Below the pieces are notes generated by a model. The model was not told the origin of the DNA. It saw only the letters and a program-made list of their open reading frames with translations, and did not search any database. Positions 7,459 to 13,442 of a DNA stretch of 18,743 nt are shown here, piece by piece; the stretch's first letter is position 1, and every line of letters starts with the position of its first letter. Made by a program: the position numbers and the translations under genes. Source of the stretch: JAAYYM01 sp035271065 (GTDB taxonomy: Bacteria; Bacillota; Clostridia; Lachnospirales; Lachnospiraceae); contig DATESB010000094.1 in assembly GCA_035271065.1 (NCBI GenBank), positions 1 to 18,743 on the forward strand. The letters are read 5' to 3'.

Positions 7459-8188
7459 GGCGATAGTCCAACAATGCTTTAGTTAATAAAGGTTTTTGCC
7501 ATAGATAGAAATGAACGACGTCTTTGTTATCCAATACAAAGGCGTTTTTCGTTACTTCATTTACATGTGCAAAATGAACAAGGCAGTCTGTTCCGCACAT
7601 TCCGAAGGCAGCAGGATTGGGTACCAGACGGAGAAATTTTTTGAGATTGCCGTACATGGTGACAAAACGGAAATCGTTTAGGCAGACTTCAACATAGAGG
7701 CCTTTCTTTTTGGCATATACAATATCACGGCGTGAAACATAATAGGTATCTTTTTCACCGCGGATTTCAACTAATGGCTCTCTGGTTTTATGTTTTTCCA
7801 GCGCTACGTCAATGATATGGGAAAGTTGTCCCTTGATGACCGGCTTGGTCAAATATGTGATTTGCTCTGCAGGACTTCCGTATGCAGTATAGTCAATTAG
7901 AGAAGAGCATAATACGATAGGAGAAGTAATGCCGAGTGTACGAAGTTTCTTGGCAATATCCATACCGGTTACAGTCTGCGTGGTCGGTGTATCGGTGCCG
8001 TTTGTAACATCAATGATAAATAAGTCGTATTTAATCGGTGTTTTCATGAGCGCATCTTCGCTGCCGAATGCATCAATATAGAGGACAACGTCGGTGTTCA
8101 AACGCTCGTCCTTTTCACGGTTTAGCAGTCGTTCAAATTGTTTCCGATCTGCAATGTTATCATCGCAGACAGCGATGTATAGAGCCAT
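7448..8188 (-). CDS. LytTR family response regulator (orphan)
   Basis: A 246-residue two-domain regulator. The receiver domain (about 1-130) has the acidic pair D9-D10 in CDDN, the phosphoacceptor D60 in FIIDVTNG, the CSS segment at 94-96 and K115 in TKPV. The C-terminal part (about 138-240) reads as a LytTR DNA-binding domain (VSRRDIVYAKKKGLYVEV, then LVHFAHVNEVTKNAFVLDN). The loop after D60 is longer than usual and Thr/Gly-rich (VTNGTDTPTTQTVTGMD). The start at 8188 is preferred to an in-frame ATG at 8221 because GGGGAGG lies 8 bases before it. No histidine kinase is adjacent, so its input is unknown. The 3' end overlaps the degV end by 11 bases. Confidence 0.88.
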   Translation of the reverse strand: MALYIAVCDDNIADRKQFERLLNREKDERLNTDVVLYIDAFGSEDALMKTPIKYDLFIIDVTNGTDTPTTQTVTGMDIAKKLRTLGITSPIVLCSSLIDYTAYGSPAEQITYLTKPVIKGQLSHIIDVALEKHKTREPLVEIRGEKDTYYVSRRDIVYAKKKGLYVEVCLNDFRFVTMYGNLKKFLRLVPNPAAFGMCGTDCLVHFAHVNEVTKNAFVLDNKDVVHFYLWQKPLLTKALLDYRLKS

Positions 8189-8246
8189 GATAGTACCTCC
8201 CCGAAAATGGTGCAAAAGCAATGGCGAAAATGATGCAATAGAATGA

Positions 8247-8270
8247 TTTACATAAATGGTTTACATAAAT
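8247..8270. repeat. Short tandem direct repeat of 11 bases
   Basis: TTTACATAAAT occurs at 8247-8257 and again at 8260-8270, with a period of 13 bases. The second copy overlaps the stop codon of the DUF1294 gene, and both lie upstream of the response-regulator gene, where a regulator could bind. The period is shorter than the roughly two-turn spacing usual for LytTR sites. It may be a chance AT-rich duplication. Confidence 0.4.
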
Positions 8271-8560
8271 CGAATAGTGTATGGAGTAAAGAAAATAAAA
8301 ATAATAGCCAGAAGCATATGAACTGCAAAAATAATCGGTATGCCGATTACAAATACCTTATGCTGTGTCTTGTGACGAAATGTATACATTCCTATCCAAG
8401 CACCAAGACTTCCGCCAATCAAAGCAACTGCAAACAGAGTTGATTCCGGTATGCGCCATGCCTGCTTAATGGCCTTTCGCTTATCAATTCCCATGAGCAT
8501 AAAGGCAAAGAGATTGAGTACAAGAAAAAATGCAAGGATAACCAATATTACAATATTCAT
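8261..8560 (-). CDS. DUF1294 family membrane protein
   Basis: A 99-residue protein of the DUF1294 family. It has an N-terminal helix (about 3-23) ending in the conserved GIDKRKA motif (24-30), then RIPESTLFAVALIGGSLGAW with its second helix, the family signature FRHKTQHKVF, and a final helix (about 70-93). Function is unknown; it is a small inner-membrane protein. The start at 8560 follows AAAGGAG (core at 8572-8575) and a nearer AAAGG. The frame is open for 40 more codons to an ATG at 8680, but that ATG overlaps the -10 box of a good promoter and cannot lie in the same transcript. Its 5' leader therefore comes from the structured element at 8561-8675. Confidence 0.88.
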   Translation of the reverse strand: MNIVILVILAFFLVLNLFAFMLMGIDKRKAIKQAWRIPESTLFAVALIGGSLGAWIGMYTFRHKTQHKVFVIGIPIIFAVHMLLAIIFIFFTPYTIRFM

Positions 8561-8584
8561 AACCTTTATGACTCCTTTCGATAT

Positions 8585-8690
8585 TTTTCTAAAACATAGT
8601 GTATTATGTGCTTCGCACATAATCGTCATTCGCCGCTCGTTCTGAACAAGCTGCGCTTTCTCCGACTCGCTAACGCTCATTGTATCATGA
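8585..8690 (-). repeat. Structured leader, probably a dispersed Lachnospiraceae repeat
   Basis: This GC-richer block upstream of the DUF1294 gene contains a perfect 9-base stem (8603-8611 with 8615-8623) closed by a 3-base TTC loop. Read on the minus strand, the block is open for 40 codons and begins MSVSESEKAQLVQNE. I recall near-identical openings at the start of unrelated predicted proteins in Roseburia/Agathobacter-type genomes, which would mark it as a repeated intergenic element rather than coding DNA. Only one copy is in this window, so the repeat status rests on memory. Confidence 0.45.
8603..8623 (-). other. Perfect hairpin in the DUF1294 leader
   Basis: ATTATGTGC at 8603-8611 pairs fully with GCACATAAT at 8615-8623 around a TTC loop. 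No U-run follows on either strand, so it is not a standard terminator. In the minus-strand transcript it lies about 28 bases before the ribosome binding site and may stabilise the mRNA or bind a protein. Confidence 0.6.
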
Positions 8691-8707
8691 GGAAAAATAA
8701 ATTACAA
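8679..8707 (-). promoter_or_regulatory. Promoter of the DUF1294 gene
   Basis: On the minus strand TTGTAA (8707-8702) and TACAAT (8684-8679) are exactly 17 bases apart, and TGA directly before the -10 box makes it an extended -10. The transcript should start near 8672, leaving a leader of about 110 bases that contains the hairpin at 8603-8623. Confidence 0.6.
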
Positions 8708-8711
8708 CTGT

Positions 8712-8753
8712 GTTCCGGCACGGCGACTGGAACTGCGGTGTAACAGCCGGAAC
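8712..8753. repeat. GC-rich inverted repeat
   Basis: GTTCCGGC (8712-8719) and GCCGGAAC (8746-8753) are perfect 8-base inverted repeats around a 26-base, GC-rich centre. The centre holds an extra GGAAC (8729-8733) that could pair with the left arm instead. It lies between the DUF4397 stop and the DUF1294 promoter and has no U-tail. Confidence 0.5.
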
Positions 8754-8758
8754 TAATT

Positions 8759-8788
8759 CGGTCCGTCGCGTTTAGTGCCGACGGACCG
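8759..8788 (-). terminator. Hairpin after the DUF4397 gene, possible weak terminator
   Basis: CGGTCCGTCG (8759-8768) pairs perfectly with CGACGGACCG (8779-8788) around a 10-base loop, 8 bases beyond the DUF4397 stop. On the minus strand it is followed by CGAATTAG rather than a U-run, so rho-independent termination would be poor. It could also be an mRNA 3'-end protecting structure. Confidence 0.4.
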
Positions 8789-8796
8789 TCATTTTA

Positions 8797-9789
8797 TTAT
8801 CCTTCAAAATAACTTTCCACGAACAACATTTTTAGTCCGCCTGCAGTATAAGGACTGCCTATGATGAATAGCGTATAGACGCGCGAACTGCCTACAGTAA
8901 TCTGTGAAGTAAGCAGCAAGTCTGCCATACAGGTTGCATTGGTGTTGCCAACAATAATGGGGATAACCTGAATGCCGATACCGCGTGCATTTGCGCCGGC
9001 GTTATTGGTTGCAGCGCCCAGAGCACAGGAACTGTCATAAACCAAAACGCGGTACTGTCCGGGAGTAAACTGCATGAAATTGCCCACATCTTTATATGCA
9101 AGCCCTTTTGCGATTGTTCTGCCGTCCAGCAGGGAAACATCCAGCGATTGCGTAATCGGTGCAAGATTTACAGCGCGCAGGCAGGAATTATAGAGTGATT
9201 TATTGCAGGAAGTATCTTCAATTTTGTAAAGTGAGGCAGCAAAACCTGTTGCAGCATTTGGACTTCCGTCAATATTGGCAGGGATAATGGAAAGTGTATA
9301 ACTGTCACCAAAGTTGAAACGAAGAGTTTCCTGCACAATGTATCTGGAAGGGTTATCGGATGAGACAACTGTAACCAGTATGTTGCCCGCATTTTCCAGT
9401 GAATATGCTGTAATGTTGCCATAAGTCAACCCTTCTGTCAGAGCAACCCCATTGAGCAACACGTTGACAGCTTCGCCGTATTCCAATGCGTGCAGTACAC
9501 GGATATTGGTATAACGAACAATGGGAACGCTTGGATAATTCGGCGGAATGGGTGACGCCACGGGTGTATCGGGGAAAGAAGGGAGCGTCATAGGAATGTC
9601 GCTGCCATTTGTGCCGCTGCAGGGAGTACTGGGAAATGACGGATTATAAACCGGGGTATCCGGGAAAGACGGTAATGTAGTTGGCGTATCCGATGGGTTG
9701 TAGACTGGTGTGTCGGGAAATGACGGCAATGTAGACGGTGTATCTTCATTTGTATCAACAGTTGTATTATAATACATATTTCTGCGCAT
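8797..9789 (-). CDS. DUF4397 domain protein with proline-rich repeats
   Basis: A 330-residue protein. The N-terminus (about 1-90) is Pro/Thr/Ser-rich and carries three copies of an 18-residue motif built on TLPSFPDTPV (residues 16-33, 34-51 and 64-80), with an FPSTPCSGTNG spacer. Two beta-rich DUF4397 modules follow: the first begins IRVLHALEYGEAVNVLLNG, the second LRAVNLAPITQSLDVSLLDG. There is no signal peptide or sorting motif, although DUF4397 proteins are often surface proteins. A spore-coat or other self-assembling role is possible but is inference. The start at 9789 has AGAGG 6 bases upstream and is preferred to in-frame ATGs at 9954, 9810 and 9777. The distal end is followed by two GC-rich hairpins. 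Confidence 0.82.
   Translation of the reverse strand: MRRNMYYNTTVDTNEDTPSTLPSFPDTPVYNPSDTPTTLPSFPDTPVYNPSFPSTPCSGTNGSDIPMTLPSFPDTPVASPIPPNYPSVPIVRYTNIRVLHALEYGEAVNVLLNGVALTEGLTYGNITAYSLENAGNILVTVVSSDNPSRYIVQETLRFNFGDSYTLSIIPANIDGSPNAATGFAASLYKIEDTSCNKSLYNSCLRAVNLAPITQSLDVSLLDGRTIAKGLAYKDVGNFMQFTPGQYRVLVYDSSCALGAATNNAGANARGIGIQVIPIIVGNTNATCMADLLLTSQITVGSSRVYTLFIIGSPYTAGGLKMLFVESYFEG
9550..9744 (-). repeat. 54-base coding repeats in the DUF4397 gene
   Basis: Three units encode the TLPSFPDTPV motif: 9691-9744 and 9637-9690 are directly adjacent 54-base units, and a more divergent unit covers about 9550-9600. The DNA of the units has drifted while the protein motif is kept, which suggests selection on the protein. 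The array could expand or contract by slippage or recombination. Confidence 0.8.
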
Positions 9790-9861
9790 GGTGATCCTCT
9801 CATGGAACATAGAATTATATTTTAGTATATGAAGGAACTCGCATTCTGTAGACAGTACAAC

Positions 9862-9890
9862 TTGAAAACAATGAATTTGCGGTGTACAAT
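9862..9890 (+). promoter_or_regulatory. Promoter of the histidine phosphatase gene
   Basis: TTGAAA (9862-9867) and TACAAT (9885-9890) are 17 bases apart, a good sigma-A match, ending 30 bases before the ATG at 9921. It lies in the gap shared with the divergent DUF4397 gene. Confidence 0.6.
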
Positions 9891-9920
9891 ATTGTTTAAA
9901 TTGTAAAAGAGGTTGATAAA

Positions 9921-10538
9921 ATGAAGATATATTTTGTGCGTCACGGTGAGACACAATGGAATAAGGAACGAAGATTGCAGGGACAAACCAATATTCCGCT
10001 CAATGAAAACGGCAGAAGAGTTGCTGAACTATCCAGAGAGGGAATTAAAGATATTACGTTTGATATTGCATATACCAGTCCGCTGGACAGGGCAAAAGAA
10101 ACAGCACAGATTTTGTTGGCAGGACGAGACATCCCGATTATTGAGGATGACCGGCTGAAGGAAATTTCTTTTGGCGACAATGAAGGAGTTCATATTCCGG
10201 AACTGGTGGAACATAAGAGAGCACCGTTATATCAGTTCATCTGTGAGCCGGAGCAGTATGTACCGTCACCTGAGGCAGAAAGCCTTGAAGCGCTGTCTGA
10301 TCGTTGCCGGGAGTTTTTGGAGCAAGTGATTATTCCGGCTGAGGGAAATTATGAAACTGTTATGGTAGCAGCGCATGGAGCGCTGATTTGTAGCTTGATT
10401 AGTTATTTGGAAGGAAGTCCAAAGAGTGAATTCTGGAATGGAAACCTGCAGAAAAATTGTGGCTTTACAATCGTAGAGTGCAAGGACGGAAAATTGAGCT
10501 TGCTGGATAAGGGCGTTGTGTTTTATGAGTTGATATAA
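9921..10538 (+). CDS. Histidine phosphatase family protein
   Basis: A 205-residue branch-1 histidine phosphatase (phosphoglycerate mutase-like superfamily). The RHG motif is R7-H8-G9 in YFVRHGETQWN; the other catalytic residues are R57 in SPLDRAKET, E81 in KEISFGDNEG and H152 in VAAHGALI. H8 is expected to carry the phosphoryl group. Length and pattern fit the GpmB/CobC/PhoE-like cofactor-independent phosphatases rather than glycolytic dPGM. Substrate is not predictable, and no cobalamin genes are near. A GAGGTTG site precedes the ATG. It is transcribed from its own promoter, and the promoter of the following antitoxin gene overlaps its last codons. Confidence 0.93.
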   Translation: MKIYFVRHGETQWNKERRLQGQTNIPLNENGRRVAELSREGIKDITFDIAYTSPLDRAKETAQILLAGRDIPIIEDDRLKEISFGDNEGVHIPELVEHKRAPLYQFICEPEQYVPSPEAESLEALSDRCREFLEQVIIPAEGNYETVMVAAHGALICSLISYLEGSPKSEFWNGNLQKNCGFTIVECKDGKLSLLDKGVVFYELI

Positions 10539-10558
10539 TATGAAAATTAGCATATAAT
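10530..10558 (+). promoter_or_regulatory. Promoter of the AbrB/MazE-type antitoxin gene
   Basis: TTGATA (10530-10535) and TATAAT (10553-10558) are separated by exactly 17 bases, close to the sigma-A consensus. The -35 box lies in the last codons of the phosphatase gene. Transcription would start near 10565, directly at the repeat operator. Confidence 0.65.
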
Positions 10559-10563
10559 ATAAC

Positions 10564-10595
10564 CAACTAAAGAATAGTTGAAATCTAAAGAATAG
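10564..10595. promoter_or_regulatory. Candidate autoregulatory operator of the antitoxin gene
   Basis: An 11-base direct repeat, CTAAAGAATAG, occurs at 10567-10577 and 10585-10595 (period 18). CAACT (10564-10568) and AGTTG (10576-10580) also form an inverted repeat over the first copy. The repeats lie between the promoter and the ribosome binding site, where antitoxins of this fold commonly repress their own operon. Confidence 0.5.
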
Positions 10596-10609
10596 AAAGG
10601 ATGACAATT

Positions 10610-10867
10610 ATGAATCTTGCGAAAATCTCTACTAACGGTCAGATTACAGTTCCTGTGGAAATCAGAAGACTGCTTGAATTGAAATCCGGTGACAAAATTC
10701 TTTTTTATCAAAAACCAAATGGTGAAGTAGTATTGAGTAATGCGTCTGCTCAAGCCATAAAAAAAGCGCAGACAGCATTTGCAGGAGTTGCCGAGGAAAT
10801 GGGCATTTTCAGCGAAGATGATGTACAAGAACTGGTGAATGAGGTACGTTACGGGAAGGAAAAATAG
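10610..10867 (+). CDS. AbrB/MazE/SpoVT-family antitoxin-like DNA-binding protein
   Basis: An 85-residue protein. The first 45 residues are a swapped-hairpin AbrB domain (AKISTNGQITVPVEIRRLL, then LKSGDKILFYQKPNGEVVLS). The C-terminal half is a helical, acidic tail (FAGVAEEMGIFSEDDVQELVNEVR), typical of antitoxins that wrap a PIN/VapC toxin. The start at 10610 follows AAAGG with proper spacing; an ATG at 10601 abuts that site and is not used. One base after its stop begins a PIN-toxin gene that is truncated, so the antitoxin is probably orphaned here. It may persist as a repressor or protect against a related toxin elsewhere. Confidence 0.88.
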   Translation: MNLAKISTNGQITVPVEIRRLLELKSGDKILFYQKPNGEVVLSNASAQAIKKAQTAFAGVAEEMGIFSEDDVQELVNEVRYGKEK

Positions 10868-10868
10868 T

Positions 10869-10949
10869 ATGCGCATATTGATTGATACCAACATCCTTTT
10901 TTCTGCATTGGTATTTCCTCATTCTAAACCGGCGCAGGCGCTACTATAG
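10869..10949 (+). pseudogene. Truncated PIN-domain (VapC-like) toxin gene
   Basis: Starting one base after the antitoxin stop, ATG at 10869 opens a frame of only 26 codons that ends at TAG (10947-10949). The product begins MRILIDTNILFSALVFPHSK, which is the first strand and the first metal-binding aspartate (D6 in IDTN) of a PIN endoribonuclease; intact toxins run about 130-150 residues. The sequence then passes directly into the argG terminator, so the rest of the gene has been deleted rather than interrupted by one stop codon. The remaining acidic active-site residues are absent and no toxic activity is expected. Confidence 0.8.
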
Positions 10950-10961
10950 TATTTCAAAAAA

Positions 10962-10998
10962 GCGGCCGTGGTATTATGTCAACCACGACCGCGTTTTT
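10962..10998. terminator. Bidirectional rho-independent terminator
   Basis: An 11-base stem (10962-10972 with 10982-10992) with one C-A mismatch and a 9-base loop is flanked by A6 on the left and T5 on the right, so it can end transcripts from both strands: argG on the minus strand and the toxin-antitoxin remnant on the plus strand. Confidence 0.8.
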
Positions 10999-11019
10999 AT
11001 GTGATGCATTTCCTAATTC

Positions 11020-12243
11020 TTATTTCTTACTTCCTTCCACCTCAGCCATCTTCATAGCACGAACCTTGCATGATAATCCAAACAAGTTAATGAAGCCTTC
11101 TGCATCATGATGGTCATACAAATCACCTGTCGTAAAGGATGCAATGCTCTCATTATAGAGTGAGTATGGTGATGTAGTGCCGGCTTTGATGATATTGCCC
11201 TTATATAATTTGAACTTCACTTCGCCGGTAACATATTTCTGTGTAGACTCGATGAATGCCTGAACTGCTTCGCGTAACGGTGTGAACCATTTGCCTTCGT
11301 ATACGATTTGAGCAAGTTTGGAGCCCATATCTTTTTTCAATGCATAGGTATCTCTGTCGAGAATTAACTCTTCCAACTGCTGATGAGCTTCCATTAAGAT
11401 TGTTCCGCCCGGTGTTTCATATACACCACGAGACTTCATACCTACAACACGGTTTTCAACGATATCAACAATACCAATACCATGCTTGCCGCCAAGTGCA
11501 TTCAGTTCACGAATGATATCGGAAACCTTCATCTTTTTGCCGTTTACGCTCTTAGGAATACCGCCTTCAAAGGTCATTGTGACATATTCACCTTCATCCG
11601 GTGCCTTCTCAGGTGTTACGCCAAGAACGAGCAAGTGGTCATAGTTTGGCTCATTTGCGGGATCTTCCAGTTCCAGACCTTCATGGCTGATGTGCCAGAG
11701 GTTACGATCACGGCTGTAACTGCTGTCTGCAGAAAAAGGAAGGTGAATGCCGTGTGCCTTGCAATATTCAATCTCAGACTCACGGGAATCCATGGTCCAT
11801 TTATCATTTCTCCATGCTGCAATAATCTTTAAATCGGGAGCAAGTGCCTTGATGCCGAGCTCAAAACGAATCTGGTCGTTACCTTTACCGGTTGCACCGT
11901 GGCAGATTGCGGTAGCGCCTTCTTTTCTTGCAATCTCAACCAAACGCTTTGCAATAACCGGTCTAGCCATGGATGTGCCGAGTAAGTACTTATTCTCGTA
12001 AATAGAATAGCCCTGTACACATGGGATGACGTATTCATCGCAGAACTCATCAATCACATCTTCAATATACAATTTTGTTGCGCCGCATGATTTCGCACGT
12101 TCCTCTAAACCGTCCAACTCTTCGCCTTGTCCGCAGTCAATACATACGCAGATAACATCGTAGTCGAAGTTCTCCTTTAACCAAGGGATAATTGCGGTTG
12201 TATCAAGTCCGCCTGAGTAAGCCAAAATAACTTTTTCTTTCAT
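11020..12243 (-). CDS. argG: Argininosuccinate synthase
   Basis: A 407-residue enzyme that joins citrulline and aspartate with ATP to give argininosuccinate, the penultimate step to arginine. The N-type ATP pyrophosphatase loop is AYSGGLDTT (8-16), followed by the family stretches ICHGATGKGNDQIRFE and SYSRDRNLWHISHEG. Length is normal. AGGAGG lies just before the ATG on the minus strand. It is divergent from argC, with a shared 251-base control region that holds paired ARG-box-like palindromes. The usual partner argH is not in the window, and the gene ends before a strong bidirectional terminator, so argG appears monocistronic. Confidence 0.98.
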   Translation of the reverse strand: MKEKVILAYSGGLDTTAIIPWLKENFDYDVICVCIDCGQGEELDGLEERAKSCGATKLYIEDVIDEFCDEYVIPCVQGYSIYENKYLLGTSMARPVIAKRLVEIARKEGATAICHGATGKGNDQIRFELGIKALAPDLKIIAAWRNDKWTMDSRESEIEYCKAHGIHLPFSADSSYSRDRNLWHISHEGLELEDPANEPNYDHLLVLGVTPEKAPDEGEYVTMTFEGGIPKSVNGKKMKVSDIIRELNALGGKHGIGIVDIVENRVVGMKSRGVYETPGGTILMEAHQQLEELILDRDTYALKKDMGSKLAQIVYEGKWFTPLREAVQAFIESTQKYVTGEVKFKLYKGNIIKAGTTSPYSLYNESIASFTTGDLYDHHDAEGFINLFGLSCKVRAMKMAEVEGSKK

Positions 12244-12309
12244 TATGATAACCTCCTAATAATATGTTCTATCAAAACATTACAGTTGTTTGAATTCCTT
12301 ATGATATGT

Positions 12310-12338
12310 AATATACATCAACACAATGAATAAAGCAA
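12310..12338 (-). promoter_or_regulatory. Candidate argG promoter
   Basis: On the minus strand TTGCTT (12338-12333) and TATATT (12315-12310) are 17 bases apart. A transcript would begin near 12303, about 60 bases before the argG start. A second -10-like TATACT lies at 12343-12338 but has no good -35 box. Confidence 0.45.
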
Positions 12339-12339
12339 G

Positions 12340-12377
12340 TATAAAATGCATGAAAAATGAAATTTTATGCATAAATT
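12340..12377. promoter_or_regulatory. ARG-box-like pair nearest argG
   Basis: Two ATGCAT-centred palindromes lie 21 bases apart, centred at 12348.5 (AAATGCATG context) and 12369.5 (TTTATGCATAAA, a perfect 12-base palindrome at 12364-12375). ArgR sites in bacteria come as pairs of AT-rich palindromes about 21 bases apart. The pair lies just upstream of the argG promoter. Confidence 0.5.
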
Positions 12378-12387
12378 AAATTTATAG

Positions 12388-12416
12388 TTGCATATTATGC
12401 ATTTAGGATGTATAAT
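12388..12416 (+). promoter_or_regulatory. Promoter of the argC operon
   Basis: TTGCAT (12388-12393) and TATAAT (12411-12416) are separated by exactly 17 bases. Transcription would start near 12423, giving a leader of about 72 bases before argC. Confidence 0.7.
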
Positions 12417-12423
12417 TATGCAA
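12388..12423. promoter_or_regulatory. ARG-box-like pair overlapping the argC promoter
   Basis: TGCATATTATGCA (12389-12401, palindrome) and TGTATAATTATGCA (12409-12422, palindrome with one mismatch) are centred about 20.5 bases apart. The first contains most of the argC -35 hexamer and the second contains its -10 hexamer, so bound ArgR would directly exclude RNA polymerase. Confidence 0.6.
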
Positions 12424-12494
12424 TCAATCCATTCTTGTATTTACCTATTAGATGCGATATGATAGAGAAAGCGATTTATAATTGGAGGAAAAAC

Positions 12495-13442
12495 ATGAAG
12501 AAAAAGATTTTTATAGATGGCAGCGAAGGGACAACGGGATTAAGAATTCATGAGCGTTTTGAAGGACGTGACGATGTGGAACTGTTATCTATTTCGCAGG
12601 AACTTAGAAAAGATGCAGCAGAGAGAGCACGTTTAATCAATGCTTCAGATATCACATTTTTATGTCTGCCGGATGCAGCAGCAAGAGAAGCAGTTGCAAT
12701 GGTTGAAAATGAGAATGTACATATGATAGATACTTCAACCGCACATCGGACCGAAGCAGGCTGGGCATATGGTTTTCCGGAACTGTCTACAACTCATAGA
12801 GAAGCAATTCGTACAGGCAAGAGAATTGCAGTGCCGGGATGTCATGCAACCGGGTTGATTTCCGTATTATATCCGCTTGTGGCAGGTAAGATCATGGCAG
12901 CGGATTATCCGGTGAGTGCCTTTTCATTGACGGGCTACAGTGGTGGCGGTAAGAAAATGATTGCGCAGTACGAGGCTCCGGACAGAGATGTTGAATTTAG
13001 CGCACCGAGAGAATATGCACTTTCTCAGCAGCATAAGCACCTAAAGGAAATGAAAGCAGTTGTAGGGCTTAAGAGAGAGCCGTTATTTTCCCCGATTGTA
13101 GCAGATTATTACAGTGGCATGGTGGTGTCTCTTCCTATCTATATGGATTTGATGCTTAAGAAGATGTCACTTGAAGAACTACACAAATATTATGTAAACT
13201 ACTATGCAAATGAGAAGTTTATCAAAGTGATGCCGTTTGGCGCAGAGGCTGAGCAGAGTGGATTTATGAGCGGCAATGGCTGTTCCGGTTGGGACGGATT
13301 AAGGATTTTTGTAACCGGAAATGAAGATCGTGCCGTTATATCCGCACAGTTTGATAATCTTGGCAAAGGCGCATCAGGCGCAGCAGTACAATGCATGAAT
13401 ATATTGCTTGGTTGTGAAGAAGATAAGGGGTTGGTATTATGA
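12495..13442 (+). CDS. argC: N-acetyl-gamma-glutamyl-phosphate reductase, type 2
   Basis: A 315-residue NADPH-dependent reductase that converts N-acetylglutamyl phosphate to the semialdehyde, the third step of ornithine synthesis. The nucleotide-binding start is IDGSEGTTGLRI (7-18), the catalytic cysteine is C116 in VPGCHATG, and LTGYSGGGKKMI (145-156) is a family signature. Length and the GSEGTTG start mark the shorter type-2 form. The start at 12495 has GGAGG 6 bases upstream; the in-frame ATG at 12408 lies inside the promoter and is rejected. The stop overlaps the start of the next gene (ATGA), so the GNAT gene is translationally coupled. Expression is probably controlled by ArgR at the promoter. 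Confidence 0.97.
   Translation: MKKKIFIDGSEGTTGLRIHERFEGRDDVELLSISQELRKDAAERARLINASDITFLCLPDAAAREAVAMVENENVHMIDTSTAHRTEAGWAYGFPELSTTHREAIRTGKRIAVPGCHATGLISVLYPLVAGKIMAADYPVSAFSLTGYSGGGKKMIAQYEAPDRDVEFSAPREYALSQQHKHLKEMKAVVGLKREPLFSPIVADYYSGMVVSLPIYMDLMLKKMSLEELHKYYVNYYANEKFIKVMPFGAEAEQSGFMSGNGCSGWDGLRIFVTGNEDRAVISAQFDNLGKGASGAAVQCMNILLGCEEDKGLVL

Noticed and set aside
8561..8680. 40-codon N-terminal extension of the DUF1294 protein
   Set aside because: The upstream ATG overlaps a promoter -10 box and has no ribosome binding site; the shorter start has one and matches the family length.
9550..9744. Repeat array considered as CRISPR
   Set aside because: The repeats are in frame within a coding region, have drifted in DNA sequence and lack unique spacers.
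12408..12494. 29-codon N-terminal extension of ArgC
   Set aside because: The upstream ATG lies inside the argC promoter; GGAGG directly precedes the ATG at 12495.
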